Positions 33,749-43,092 of a stretch of 64,000 nt of DNA are shown here, in pieces (the stretch's first letter is position 1; each line of letters begins with the position of its first letter). The notes beneath the pieces were generated by a model. The model was not told the origin of the DNA. It saw only the letters and a list, made by a program, of their open reading frames with translations, and ran no database searches. This stretch comes from an uncultured Paracoccaceae bacterium (GTDB taxonomy: Bacteria; Pseudomonadota; Alphaproteobacteria; Rhodobacterales; Rhodobacteraceae). The DNA lies in assembly GCA_934500835.1 (NCBI GenBank), contig CAKSTR010000002.1:1-64000 (forward strand). Direction: 5' to 3'. Position numbers and translations under genes: made by a program.

Positions 33749-34603
33749 TCAGAACAGGTTCAGTTCGCGCAACAGGCCCGGCCAGGCCGCAAGCCGGGCC
33801 TTCGCCGTTTCCGGGCTCTGCGCCGCGACCGCATGGATCAGCACGCTGAGAAGCGAGACCAGCGGACCCGAGCTTTCGACATAGGCCCGGACCTCGTTCA
33901 CCACGAAGAAGACAAAGGGCGTATGGGCGGCGGCCCAGGTGTTCAGCTCTTCGGTGATGACCACCACCGCCATGCCGCTGCGGCGCGCCAGCCGCACGAT
34001 CGCCTCGGCCTCGCGCGCATAGGGCACGGTATCGATCAGGATCAGGCAGTCTTGCGCGGCAGGGGCGGTGATCCATTCGGCCAGTCCCGATTCATGCGCG
34101 GCCAGAAAGCGGACGCCGGGCCGGATGATTGCCAGCCGGCGCGAGAAATCTTCGGCGGCCCCCTTCACGGTCTGGAAGCCGGTCACGAAGACCTCGTCTG
34201 CGGCATGGATCGCCGCCACCGCCTCTTGCCATTCCGGCCGCGCGATCTGGTTGCCGATGGCCAGCACCGCCTCGGCATCGCGGCGGATCAGGGTGCCAAG
34301 CTCGCTGTCCATCAGCCGCAGATACAGATCGCTGCCCCCCAGCCGGGCCGAGGCGCCATCCCGCAGATCCTCTTTCAGCGCGGTGATGCCCTTGTAACCA
34401 AGCCGGCGCAGAAAGCGGCTGACGGTGATTTCGCTCAGCCCGGTCTTGGCCGCGATGGTGGCGCCGGTCTCCATCGCCAGCGCCGCCTCGTTCAGGCGCA
34501 ACCACTGGGCCAGCACGGTCTCGGACCGGGTCAACACGCCGTCAACGGCATTGATCCTGACGGCGAGGGGCGAGAGTTCGGGCGCTTTCAGATTGTCAAT
34601 CAT
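33749..34603 (-). CDS. MurR/RpiR family transcriptional regulator
   Basis: A 284-residue regulator: an RpiR-type helix-turn-helix domain (about 1-85; TGLSEITVSRFLRRLGYKG is the recognition region) and a SIS sugar-isomerase-like domain (about 115-265) that usually binds a phosphosugar. The start at 34603 is preceded by GGATAAC; codons up to 34657 are alternatives but lack a ribosome site. It is divergent from the PotDABC-peptidase operon and probably regulates it through the palindrome at 34642-34656. A SIS-domain sensor beside a polyamine-type importer is somewhat unusual. Confidence 0.85.
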   Translation of the reverse strand: MIDNLKAPELSPLAVRINAVDGVLTRSETVLAQWLRLNEAALAMETGATIAAKTGLSEITVSRFLRRLGYKGITALKEDLRDGASARLGGSDLYLRLMDSELGTLIRRDAEAVLAIGNQIARPEWQEAVAAIHAADEVFVTGFQTVKGAAEDFSRRLAIIRPGVRFLAAHESGLAEWITAPAAQDCLILIDTVPYAREAEAIVRLARRSGMAVVVITEELNTWAAAHTPFVFFVVNEVRAYVESSGPLVSLLSVLIHAVAAQSPETAKARLAAWPGLLRELNLF

Positions 34604-34611
34604 GTTATCCG

Positions 34612-34639
34612 TTGATTCATTGCCAACAGATGGTAGCAT
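34612..34639 (+). promoter_or_regulatory. Candidate sigma-70 promoter of the PotDABC-peptidase operon
   Basis: TTGATT (34612-34617), 16 bases, TAGCAT (34634-34639), placed about 56 bases before the start codon at 34695 in the RpiR divergent gap. Confidence 0.45.
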
Positions 34640-34641
34640 TC

Positions 34642-34656
34642 TGTCATCGAATGACA
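34642..34656. promoter_or_regulatory. Palindrome TGTCATCGAATGACA, likely RpiR operator
   Basis: A perfect inverted repeat, TGTCAT-CGA-ATGACA, lies 2 bases downstream of the candidate -10 box, where a bound repressor would block transcription start. It is the only strong palindrome in the 91-base gap. Confidence 0.5.
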
Positions 34657-34694
34657 AGAATCGGCATAAGCCGTGGCACCAACAGGAGATACCG

Positions 34695-35717
34695 ATGATG
34701 AAGGCGATGATCTACGCTTTGCCGCTGGCCCTGTCCGCAGGCACGCTTCAGGCCGAGGGCACGCTGGCCCTGTACAACTGGGGCGACTACATCAACCCCG
34801 AAATCCTGACCAAGTTCACCGAGGAAACCGGCATCGCCGTCACGCTGGACACCTATTCCTCGAACGAAGAGATGCTGGCCAAGATCCAGGCCGGGGCGAC
34901 GGGGTATGACATCGTATTCCCCTCGGTCTGGATGCAGGACGTGATGCTGAAGCTGGACCTTCTGCAGCAGACCGACATCAACCAGGACCCGGCTTTCGTC
35001 AATATCGACAAGGCGTTCCTGCGGTCGAAGGAAGACCCCGAGTCCGCCTATTGCCTGCCCTATGCCTGGGGCACTGTCGGCATCTTCTACAACGAGGACA
35101 TCACCGGCCCGATCACGGGCTGGACGGATTTCTTCCAGATCCCGGAAAAGACCGGCGGCAAGATCACCATGCTTGACGACATGCGCGAGGTGATGTCGGT
35201 CGGGCTGATCATGACGGGCCACGACATCAACTCGACGGACCCCGACGAAGTGGCGGAGGCTGCGGCCTATATCTCCGAACGCAAGAAGCACCTGACCGCC
35301 TTCACCTATGAGATCCACCCGCTCCTGTTGTCGGGCGATCTTGTGGCGGCGCATGGGTTCGTCGGTGGCATGATGTTCTATCAGGACAAGCCCAACATGA
35401 AATACGTGATCCCGGCCGATGGCGGCACCATGTATCAGGAAAACGTCTGCGTTCTGAAGACGGCCCCCAACAAGGAGGCCGCGCAGAAGTTCCTGCAATT
35501 CTACCTGCGCCCCGACATCGCCGCCCTGAACGTCGCACAGCAGTTCAACGGCACGCCCAACACCCCCGCGAACGAGCTGACCCCCGAAGCGATCCGCACC
35601 AACCCCAACATCAACGTCTCGGCCGAGACGCGGGAGCGGCTGCAGATCCTTGAGGATCTGGGGGCGGCGATGAAGCTCTACGACCGGGCCTGGAACGCAA
35701 TCCGCACGGCGCAATGA
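34695..35717 (+). CDS. Spermidine/putrescine-type ABC substrate-binding protein
   Basis: A 340-residue periplasmic binding protein close to true PotD/PotF. The signal peptide ends near residue 20 (LQA|EG), and the mature start LALYNWGDYINPEIL is the classic PotD opening, followed by TYSSNEEMLAKI and YDIVFPS. AGGAGAT precedes the ATG pair at 34695/34698. It is first in an operon with an ATPase, two permeases and a DmpA-type peptidase, all linked by ATGA overlaps. A polyamine or acyl/aminoacyl-polyamine ligand is likely by family; the peptidase hints at an amide-containing ligand. Confidence 0.87.
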   Translation: MMKAMIYALPLALSAGTLQAEGTLALYNWGDYINPEILTKFTEETGIAVTLDTYSSNEEMLAKIQAGATGYDIVFPSVWMQDVMLKLDLLQQTDINQDPAFVNIDKAFLRSKEDPESAYCLPYAWGTVGIFYNEDITGPITGWTDFFQIPEKTGGKITMLDDMREVMSVGLIMTGHDINSTDPDEVAEAAAYISERKKHLTAFTYEIHPLLLSGDLVAAHGFVGGMMFYQDKPNMKYVIPADGGTMYQENVCVLKTAPNKEAAQKFLQFYLRPDIAALNVAQQFNGTPNTPANELTPEAIRTNPNINVSAETRERLQILEDLGAAMKLYDRAWNAIRTAQ

Positions 35718-36811
35718 CCGGCCACGGCAAGGGGCGCAGCATGGCACCGCTTCTGCAGATCACGTCGGCGCGGCGCAGCTTCACCACGCCCGAGGGCAGC
35801 AGCTTTGCTGCCCTCGACGGGGTGGACCTGACGGTGGCCGAGGGCGAATTCGTCACCCTCCTCGGCCCCTCGGGCTGTGGCAAGACCACGCTTCTGCGTG
35901 CGATTGCCGGCTTCGAGCAGATCGACAGCGGCGCGATCCGGCTGGACGGTGCCGACCTGACGGCGCTGCCGCCGTACCGGCGCCCCGTCAATACCGTGTT
36001 CCAGTCCTATGCGCTGTTCCCGCACATGACGGTCGCCCGCAACGTCGGCTATGCGCTTGAGGTCGCCGGCGTGCCTGGGGCCGAGCGCGTGGCGGCGGTG
36101 GCCGAGGCACTGGCCAAGGTCGGCCTGTCCGACTTCGGCGCGCGCCGGCCCTCGCAGCTCTCGGGCGGGCAGCGGCAAAGGGTGGCGCTGGCCCGCGCGA
36201 TCATCGCAAGGCCGCGGCTTCTGCTGCTGGACGAGCCGCTTTCCGCGCTGGACCGCAACCTGCGCCAGCAGATGCAGTTCGAACTGAAGGACCTGCAGCA
36301 CCGGCTGGGCATCGCCTTCGTCTTCGTCACCCACGACCAGGAAGAGGCGCTGACGATGTCGGACCGGGTGGTCGTCATGCGCGCCGGCCGGATCGAGCAG
36401 ATCGGCACCCCGCGCGCGATCTACCGCCATCCCGGCAACCGCTTTGTCGCCGGGTTCATCGGCGAGACCAACCTGATCCCCGCCCGCCTTTTGCGCCATG
36501 AGGGCGACCGGGCCGAGATCGCCATGGCCGGGCTGACGCTTTCGGTGCCTGCCGCAGAGGTGGCCCCGGGCACCGAAGAGGTGCTGGCGGTGGTCCGTCC
36601 CGGCGACTTTGCGCTGGCGGCGGGCGGCATCCCCGGCACCGTCGCACGCGCCGCCTACATGGGCGCCGATCTGCACCTGAAGGTCGTCACCGATCAGGGC
36701 GACGAGATCGGCGTCATCGCCCGCGACAGCGCCGCCGCCCCGGCCGAGGGGGCCCGTGTCCACCTTGCCCCCGATCCCGACCGCGTGCATCTGATCGGGG
36801 CGGCCCCATGA
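35714..36811 (+). CDS. potA: Polyamine-type ABC transporter ATP-binding protein
   Basis: A 365-residue ATPase of the PotA type: Walker A GPSGCGKT (51-58), Q-loop VFQSYALFP, LSGGQ (149-153), LLLLDEP and the switch THDQEEAL, then a C-terminal TOBE_2 domain (about 285-360). The first ten residues may be extra: an in-frame ATG at 35741 is a possible start, but the ATGA overlap with the binding-protein gene favours 35714. Confidence 0.88.
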   Translation: MTGHGKGRSMAPLLQITSARRSFTTPEGSSFAALDGVDLTVAEGEFVTLLGPSGCGKTTLLRAIAGFEQIDSGAIRLDGADLTALPPYRRPVNTVFQSYALFPHMTVARNVGYALEVAGVPGAERVAAVAEALAKVGLSDFGARRPSQLSGGQRQRVALARAIIARPRLLLLDEPLSALDRNLRQQMQFELKDLQHRLGIAFVFVTHDQEEALTMSDRVVVMRAGRIEQIGTPRAIYRHPGNRFVAGFIGETNLIPARLLRHEGDRAEIAMAGLTLSVPAAEVAPGTEEVLAVVRPGDFALAAGGIPGTVARAAYMGADLHLKVVTDQGDEIGVIARDSAAAPAEGARVHLAPDPDRVHLIGAAP

Positions 36812-37689
36812 CCCGCCGCCCGCACCTGCGTCTTCTTGGCCTTCTGGCGCCGGGGTCGTTGTTCCTTGGCATCTTCTTCCTGATCCCGCTGGGGATCATC
36901 CTGATCTATTCCTTCCTGACGCCGGGCCTTTACGGCGGCGTCGAATGGGCCTTCTACCACTGGAACTACGGCCGCATCTTCGGCTGGGCCGACGGCATCA
37001 TGGAGATTTTCGAGCCGGTCTACCTTTGGATCATCGGCCGCTCGCTGCTCTATGCGCTTCTGACAGTGGCGATCAGCCTGACCCTGTGTTACCCGGCGGC
37101 CTTCTGGGTGGCGGGCCTGCCGGGGCGCTGGCGGCTGGTCTTCATGCTGCTGATCGCGCTGCCGTTCTTCGCCAGCATGATCGTGCGGCTTTACGCCTGG
37201 CTTCTGATCCTGAAGCCCTCGGGTCTTCTGAACACCGCGCTGATGGCGGCGGGGCTGATCTCGCAGCCGCTGGAGATCCTTTATACCCCCGTCGCCGTCA
37301 TCCTCGGCATGGTCTATATCTCGTTGCCCTTCATGTTCCTGCCGCTCTTCTCGGCCATCGACAACCTTGACCGCGGGCTGATCGAGGCATCGGGCGACCT
37401 TGGCGCCCGGCCCTGGCAGACCTTCCTGAAGGTCACGCTGCCGATGACGGTGCCCGGCATCATCTCGGGCGCGGTGATCGTGTTCATCCCCTCGGTCGGC
37501 AATTTCATCGTGCCCGATGTGCTGGGCGGCGCGAAGGGGCTGATGACCGGCAACCTGATCGAGCAGCAGTTCCTTTCGTCGCGCAACTGGCCCTTCGGCT
37601 CGGCGCTGGCGATGGTGGTGATGAGCATCGTTCTGGTCGTGCTGGCGGTCTTCAGCGCCAGGGCGCGCAAGGCGGGGGGCGTATCATGA
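36808..37689 (+). CDS. potB: Polyamine-type ABC transporter permease, PotB type
   Basis: A 293-residue membrane permease with six helices. YGGVEWAFYHWNYGRIF in the first periplasmic loop and the coupling loop LIEASGDLGARPWQTFLKVTLP are characteristic of PotB. ATGA overlaps join it to the ATPase before and the second permease after. Confidence 0.88.
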   Translation: MTRRPHLRLLGLLAPGSLFLGIFFLIPLGIILIYSFLTPGLYGGVEWAFYHWNYGRIFGWADGIMEIFEPVYLWIIGRSLLYALLTVAISLTLCYPAAFWVAGLPGRWRLVFMLLIALPFFASMIVRLYAWLLILKPSGLLNTALMAAGLISQPLEILYTPVAVILGMVYISLPFMFLPLFSAIDNLDRGLIEASGDLGARPWQTFLKVTLPMTVPGIISGAVIVFIPSVGNFIVPDVLGGAKGLMTGNLIEQQFLSSRNWPFGSALAMVVMSIVLVVLAVFSARARKAGGVS

Positions 37690-38516
37690 AACGGCTGCCG
37701 CTGACCGCCTATTCGGTGGTGTTCTTCGCCTTCCTTTACGCGCCCCTCTTCGTGATCGTCGGCTATTCCTTCAACTCCAACCCGGTCAACATGCTGATCT
37801 GGGAGGGCTTCACGCTGGACTGGTACAAGGGCCTTCTGGGCCTGGGCGAGCGTTCGATGGACCCCGCAAAGACCCAGATCTACATTGAAAGCACGCCGCA
37901 ACTGATTGCTGCGCTGAAGAATTCCCTGATCGTCGCCTTTTCGACCACGCTGATCTCGCTGGCCCTTGGCAGCACCATTGCCCTTGGCCTGCGCCGCCAT
38001 TTCCGCGGCCGCGCCCTTTATCGCGCGGGGATGCACCTGCCGATGATGATGCCTGACATCGTGCTTGGCATCGCCCTTCTGGTGTTCTTCTCGACCATCG
38101 GGCTGCGGCTGTCGCTGATGACGGTGATCATCGGCCAATGCACCTTCCTGACCACGGTGGTCTTTCTGGTGGTGCAGGCGCGGCTGGCGGGTCTGGACCC
38201 CGCGCTTGAAGAAGCCTCGGCCGATCTGGGTGCGGCCGGCTTTGCCACCTTCCGCAAGGTGACGCTGCCGCAACTGGCGCCGGGGCTGATCGGCGGGGGG
38301 CTTTTGTCCTTCATCATCTCGATGGATGATCTGGTCATCACCTATTTCATCTCGGGCACCGGATCGCAGACCCTGCCGGTCTATATCTTCGGCATGATCC
38401 GCCGCGGCGTGAAGCCCGAGATCAATGCCATCGCCACGCTTATCATCCTTGCTTCCCTTGTCGCGGCCGTGCTTGGCATATGGCTGTCGGCTCGGCTCAA
38501 CCGGAATGTGAAATGA
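37686..38516 (+). CDS. potC: Polyamine-type ABC transporter permease, PotC type
   Basis: A 276-residue membrane permease with six helices; YSVVFFAFLYAPLFVIVGYSF is the typical first segment and ALEEASADLGAAGFATFRKV the coupling loop. It overlaps the DmpA-type peptidase gene by ATGA, so transport and peptidase are produced from one message. Confidence 0.88.
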   Translation: MKRLPLTAYSVVFFAFLYAPLFVIVGYSFNSNPVNMLIWEGFTLDWYKGLLGLGERSMDPAKTQIYIESTPQLIAALKNSLIVAFSTTLISLALGSTIALGLRRHFRGRALYRAGMHLPMMMPDIVLGIALLVFFSTIGLRLSLMTVIIGQCTFLTTVVFLVVQARLAGLDPALEEASADLGAAGFATFRKVTLPQLAPGLIGGGLLSFIISMDDLVITYFISGTGSQTLPVYIFGMIRRGVKPEINAIATLIILASLVAAVLGIWLSARLNRNVK

Positions 38517-39580
38517 CTGTGAAACCACGCGCCCGCGACCTTGGACTTCCCTTTCCCGGCACGCCCGGGCCGCTGAATGCCATCACCGATGTGCCGGGGG
38601 TCGAGGTCGGGTTCTGCACCCTGAACGATCCTGCCAACGGCGTGCGCACCGGCGTCACCGCCATCCTGCCGCGCGGCAAGGGCGCCGAGGCGATCCCGGT
38701 CTGGGCCGGCCATTACGCGCTGAACGGCAATGGCGAGATGACGGGGACGCATTGGATCGACGATGCCGGCTATTTCCTTGGCCCGGTGATGATTTCGAAC
38801 ACCCATGCCATCGGGGCCTGCCACACCGGCGCGGTGCAATGGATGATCGAGACCTATCAGGACTATTTCAAAGGCGTGGCCTGGGCCATGCCGGTTGTGG
38901 CCGAGACCTATGACGGCCTTCTGAACGACATCAACAAGCTGTCGGTCACGCCAGACCACGCCCGCGCGGCCCTTGCCGCGGCCAGCGGGGGGCCTGTCGG
39001 CGAAGGATCGACCGGCGGGGGCAACGGGATGATCGCCTATGAGTTCAAGGGCGGCACCGGCACCGCCTCGCGCCGGGTCGCTCTGGGCGGCGACTACACG
39101 GTCGCAGCACTGGTGCAGGCGAATTTCGGCATCCGGCCATGGCTGACCATCCTTGGCCGCCCGGTGGGCGAGATGATGCCCGAGGACCGCATCATCGAGG
39201 AAGAGACCGGCTCGATCATCGTCGTCATCGCCACCGATGCGCCGCTGTCGCCGATCAGCCTGCGGGCGCTGGCCAAGCGTGCCGCCATCGGCATCGGCCG
39301 GTCCGGCACGGTGGGGGGCAACAGTTCGGGCGACATCTTCATGGCGTTTTCCACCGCCAACCCCCTGCCGATGGCTGCGCGGCAAGACCTGACCCGGACC
39401 GCGACCGAGCTGAACCCCGACCATCTGAACCCGATCTACCAGGCCGCGGTCGAGGCGGTGGACGAGGCGGTGATCAATGCCATCGTGGCCGGCGAGGACG
39501 CCCCCACGGCCCGCCCGCCCGGCCGCATCTGCAAGGCGATCGACACCGAAAGGCTGAAGGCGATCTTCGCCAGGGGCTAG
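38513..39580 (+). CDS. P1/DmpA family aminopeptidase (self-processing Ntn-type)
   Basis: A 355-residue member of peptidase family S58/P1. VGGNSSGDIFMAFSTANP (267-284) is the self-cleavage site: by analogy with DmpA/BapA, cleavage between Asn270 and Ser271 would free the catalytic serine and give alpha and beta subunits. ITDVPGVEVGFCTLND near the N-terminus is the other family hallmark. Relatives release N-terminal D-alanine or beta-amino acids from small peptides and amides. No signal peptide is visible, so it should act in the cytoplasm on what the adjacent importer brings in. It ends the operon. Confidence 0.87.
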   Translation: MTVKPRARDLGLPFPGTPGPLNAITDVPGVEVGFCTLNDPANGVRTGVTAILPRGKGAEAIPVWAGHYALNGNGEMTGTHWIDDAGYFLGPVMISNTHAIGACHTGAVQWMIETYQDYFKGVAWAMPVVAETYDGLLNDINKLSVTPDHARAALAAASGGPVGEGSTGGGNGMIAYEFKGGTGTASRRVALGGDYTVAALVQANFGIRPWLTILGRPVGEMMPEDRIIEEETGSIIVVIATDAPLSPISLRALAKRAAIGIGRSGTVGGNSSGDIFMAFSTANPLPMAARQDLTRTATELNPDHLNPIYQAAVEAVDEAVINAIVAGEDAPTARPPGRICKAIDTERLKAIFARG

Positions 39581-39620
39581 GCGGTGGCCCTGTGCCTGGG
39601 CTGCAAGGACTGGCGGTGGA

Positions 39621-39634
39621 TGACGAATTCGTCA
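39621..39634. promoter_or_regulatory. Perfect palindrome upstream of the pha operon
   Basis: TGACGAATTCGTCA is a 14-base perfect palindrome 193 bases before the phaAB start and 41 bases after the peptidase gene. It could be a dimeric regulator site; the rest of this 246-base gap shows no gene. Confidence 0.3.
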
Positions 39635-39826
39635 GATCGCCGTTTTCTGCCGCAAAAATGCCCGGCAACTTCTTGAATCGGCGCTCCGATACGGTTCATA
39701 AGCGATTCAGGATTCACCGAGGCGCCGAACAGGACGATGAACCGCCGTTTGCGGTGCCGTCCGTTCTGCGTCCGCCGGTCGGGTCCCAGGCGGGACTCCC
39801 ATCGCGAAAGGTGCCACGACGCAGCA

Positions 39827-42748
39827 ATGATTGAAGAGAATCTGCTCCTCATCCTCGCCGCCCTGCCGTTCCTTGCGGCCGTCGTCGCCAGTACGCTTTC
39901 CGCGACGGCGCACAGCGCCGCGGCCTGGGTCTCGGGGCTGCTTCTCGGCTGCGGCATCCTGATCCTTGGCGTCCTGCACGGCCCCATCGCCGCGGGCGAG
40001 GTGGTGCGGGGCACGATCCGCTGGCTGCCCTCGCTGGGGCTGAACCTGACCTTCCGCATGGACGGCTTTGTCTGGCTTTTCGTCACGCTGGTCTTCGGCA
40101 TCGGCATCCTGGTGCTGATCTACGCCCGCTACTACCTGTCGAAGACCGATCCGGTGCCGCGCTTCTACGCGTTCCTCATGGCCTTCACCGGGGCGATGGT
40201 CGGAATGCTGATGTCGGGCAACATCATCATGCTGGTGGTGTTCTGGGAGCTGACCTCGGTGCTTTCGTTCCTGCTGGTGGGCTACTGGCATCAGGGGCAG
40301 GCGGCGCGCGACGGGGCGCGGATGGCGCTGATCGTGACCGGGGCCGGGGGCTTGTGCCTTTTGCTGGCGATGCTTCTGCTGGGGCAGATCGTCGGCAGCT
40401 ACGATCTGGATCAGGTGCTGGACTCGGGCGATCTGGTGCGGGCCGACCCGATGTATCCGCTGATCCTTGGCCTGTTCCTTCTGGGCTGCTTCACCAAATC
40501 GGCGCAGATGCCGTTCCATTTCTGGCTGCCGGGCGCCATGGCGGCGCCCACGCCGGTTTCGGCCTTCCTGCATTCTGCGACCATGGTAAAGGCGGGGGTG
40601 TTCCTGCTGATCCGCTTCTCGCCCGTCCTTGGCCAGACCGAGCTGTGGTTCTTCACCGTCACCGGCGTCGGGATGCTGACGCTGCTGCTGGGGTCGATGA
40701 TCGCGCTGTTCCGGCATGACCTGAAGGGGCTACTGGCCTATTCCACCATCAGCCATCTGGGCCTGATCACCGCGCTTGCCGGGATCGGCAGCACCGGCGC
40801 CATCCTTGCCGCGATCTTCCACATCGTGAACCACGCGGTGTTCAAGGCCTCGCTCTTCATGGCCGCCGGGATCATAGATCATGAGACCGGAACCCGCGAC
40901 ATGCGCCGCCTGTCGGGGCTGATGCGCTTCATGCCGATCACCGGCACGCTGGCCATCGTCGCCGCCGCCGCCATGGCAGGGGTGCCGCTCCTGAACGGGT
41001 TCCTGTCGAAAGAGATGTTCTTTGCCGAGGCCGCCGATTGGCACAACGGCACCTGGCTGGACAATTCGCTGGCGACCTTCGCCACGCTGGCCGGGGTCTT
41101 TGCAGTGGCCTATTCGCTGCGCTTCATCGCCACGGTGTTCTTCGGCCCGCCCCCCCGTGACCTGCCGAAAACCCCGCATGAGCCGGTGGCCTGGATGCGC
41201 CGCCCGGTCGAGGCGCTGGTGCTGACCTGCCTGGTCGTCGGCATCCTGCCCGGTGTCACCCTCGGCTCCTCGTTGAACCTGGCGCTGCGATCGGTGATGG
41301 GGCCGGACCTGCCGTATATCAACATCGCGATCTGGCACGGATTCGAACTGCCCCTGATGATGAGCATCGTCGCCCTTGTCGGCGGCGCCGTGCTGTATCT
41401 GGTCTTCGGCGGCCGCATCGCCACCGGCCCGGAAGGCCCGCCGCTGATCTACCGCTTCCGGGCGCAGCGGGCGTTCGAGCGGGCGCTTCTGACCTTCACC
41501 TGGGTATTGCCCCGCCGCCTTTACCGGCTTGCCGGGACCGAGGCCCTGCAGCCGCAGCTGCGCCTTGTGGTTCTGCTGGCCTTCTCGGCCGGGGTGGTCA
41601 CGCTTTGGGGGGCGCTGCAGATGGCGCCAAAGCCGGTGGGCAACGCGCTGCACCCGGCCTTTGCGCTGATGTGGCTGGCCGGGGCCGCCTGCGCCGTCGG
41701 TGCGGCCTGGCTGGCCAAGTATCACCGCTTTGCCGCGCTGGTCCTTCTGGGCGGGGCCGGGGCGATCACCTGCCTGACCTTCGCCTGGCTCTCGGCCCCT
41801 GACCTTGCGGTGACGCAGCTCCTGGTCGAGATCGTGACCACGGTGCTTTTGCTTCTTGGCCTGCGCTGGATGCCGAAGCGGCTGGAGGAGATCGCCGAGG
41901 ACAAGCTGATGCCCGCCCGCCTGCGCCGCCTGCGCGATCTGGTCATCGCGCTGGCCAGCGGTGCCGGCCTTGCTGCGGTGGCCTATGTGATGATGACCCG
42001 CCCGCCGGTGGTGAACAGCGTCGGCGACTGGTTCCTGCGCAACGCCTACAAGGAGGGCGGCGGCACCAATGTGGTGAACGTGATCCTGGTCGATTTCCGC
42101 GCCTTCGACACCTTTGGCGAGATCACCGTTCTCGCCATCGTCGGCATCACCGTCTACGCCCTTCTGCGCCGCTTCCGCCCCGCCCCCGAAAGCGTGGTGG
42201 ACCCGCAGGACCGCGATGCCTCCGAGACCGAGGAACTGGCCGAATCCTTCCTCGTGCCCTCGGTCATCATGCGCTGGATGTTCCCGGCCCTGATCGTCAT
42301 GGCGGCCTATCTTTTCGTGCGCGGGCACGATCTGCCGGGCGGCGGCTTCTCGGCCGGGGTGACGCTGTCGATCGCCTTCCTTCTGCAATATCTGGCGCAT
42401 GACGTCCGCTGGATCGAGGCGCGGCTGACCGTGCTGCCGATCCGCTGGATGGGGGTCGGCCTGTTGATCGCGGGGCTGTCCGGGGTAGGGGCCTTCCTCT
42501 TCGACTATCCGTTCCTGACGGCCCATGCCCAATATATCGAGGTGCCGCTGATCGGCGAGGTGCCGGCCGCGACCGCGATGGTCTTCGACCTTGGCGTCTT
42601 CGCCCTTGTCGTCGGTGCCATCGTGCTGATGCTGGTCGCCCTTGCGCACCAGGCGCTGCGCATCGCCCGCCTGCAGGAGCGGGAGGCCGCCGCCCGCCCG
42701 CCCGAACGGCTTGCCGCCAAACTGGCCGAGAAGATGGGGGCGAACTGA
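39827..42748 (+). CDS. phaAB: Monovalent cation/H+ antiporter subunit A/B fusion
   Basis: A 973-residue membrane protein. Residues 1-about 770 are the MrpA/NuoL-like subunit (a proton-channel antiporter module with WELTSVLSFLLVGYW, the lysine in FTKSAQMPFHFWLPGAM and HSATMVKAGVFLL), and the last 190 residues are the fused MrpB-like domain (HDLPGGGFSAGVTLSIAF). This fusion is what rhizobial-type Pha systems have. It exchanges Na+ or K+ for protons at the inner membrane and supports alkaline and salt tolerance. The start at 39827 has only a weak ribosome site. It heads the phaABCDEFG operon. Confidence 0.9.
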   Translation: MIEENLLLILAALPFLAAVVASTLSATAHSAAAWVSGLLLGCGILILGVLHGPIAAGEVVRGTIRWLPSLGLNLTFRMDGFVWLFVTLVFGIGILVLIYARYYLSKTDPVPRFYAFLMAFTGAMVGMLMSGNIIMLVVFWELTSVLSFLLVGYWHQGQAARDGARMALIVTGAGGLCLLLAMLLLGQIVGSYDLDQVLDSGDLVRADPMYPLILGLFLLGCFTKSAQMPFHFWLPGAMAAPTPVSAFLHSATMVKAGVFLLIRFSPVLGQTELWFFTVTGVGMLTLLLGSMIALFRHDLKGLLAYSTISHLGLITALAGIGSTGAILAAIFHIVNHAVFKASLFMAAGIIDHETGTRDMRRLSGLMRFMPITGTLAIVAAAAMAGVPLLNGFLSKEMFFAEAADWHNGTWLDNSLATFATLAGVFAVAYSLRFIATVFFGPPPRDLPKTPHEPVAWMRRPVEALVLTCLVVGILPGVTLGSSLNLALRSVMGPDLPYINIAIWHGFELPLMMSIVALVGGAVLYLVFGGRIATGPEGPPLIYRFRAQRAFERALLTFTWVLPRRLYRLAGTEALQPQLRLVVLLAFSAGVVTLWGALQMAPKPVGNALHPAFALMWLAGAACAVGAAWLAKYHRFAALVLLGGAGAITCLTFAWLSAPDLAVTQLLVEIVTTVLLLLGLRWMPKRLEEIAEDKLMPARLRRLRDLVIALASGAGLAAVAYVMMTRPPVVNSVGDWFLRNAYKEGGGTNVVNVILVDFRAFDTFGEITVLAIVGITVYALLRRFRPAPESVVDPQDRDASETEELAESFLVPSVIMRWMFPALIVMAAYLFVRGHDLPGGGFSAGVTLSIAFLLQYLAHDVRWIEARLTVLPIRWMGVGLLIAGLSGVGAFLFDYPFLTAHAQYIEVPLIGEVPAATAMVFDLGVFALVVGAIVLMLVALAHQALRIARLQEREAAARPPERLAAKLAEKMGAN

Positions 42749-43092
42749 TGGAGATGGTGCTGTCCGCCGCCATCGGTATCCTTGCCGCCTCGGGCATCTG
42801 GCTCTTGCTGCGGCCGCGCACCTTTCAGGTGATCGTCGGCTTGTGCCTTCTGTCCTATGCGGTCAACCTCTTCATCTTCGCGATGGGGCGGCTGGCCATC
42901 GGCTCCCCGCCGGTGATGCCGCGCGGCGGTTTCGTCAATCCCGCCGCCTATACGGATCCGGTGCCGCAGGCGCTGGTGCTGACGGCCATCGTGATCAGCT
43001 TTGCCACCACAGCCCTGTTCCTTGTGGTGCTGATCGTCTCGCGCGGGCTGACCGGCACCGATCATGTCGACGGCGAGGAGCGCGCGCCGTGA
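42748..43092 (+). CDS. phaC: Cation/H+ antiporter subunit C
   Basis: A 114-residue, three-helix protein homologous to NuoK/MrpC; GLCLLSYAVNLFIFAMG and DPVPQALVLTAIVISFA are the conserved helices, including the usual D-P-x-P-Q-A-L-x-L-T-A-I-V-I motif. It overlaps phaAB by one base and phaD by GTGA. Confidence 0.92.
   Translation: MEMVLSAAIGILAASGIWLLLRPRTFQVIVGLCLLSYAVNLFIFAMGRLAIGSPPVMPRGGFVNPAAYTDPVPQALVLTAIVISFATTALFLVVLIVSRGLTGTDHVDGEERAP

Noticed and set aside
42642..43088. N-terminal extension of PhaD back into phaC
   Set aside because: It would overlap almost all of phaC in another frame; the GTG at 43089 gives the normal PhaD length and a GTGA overlap.
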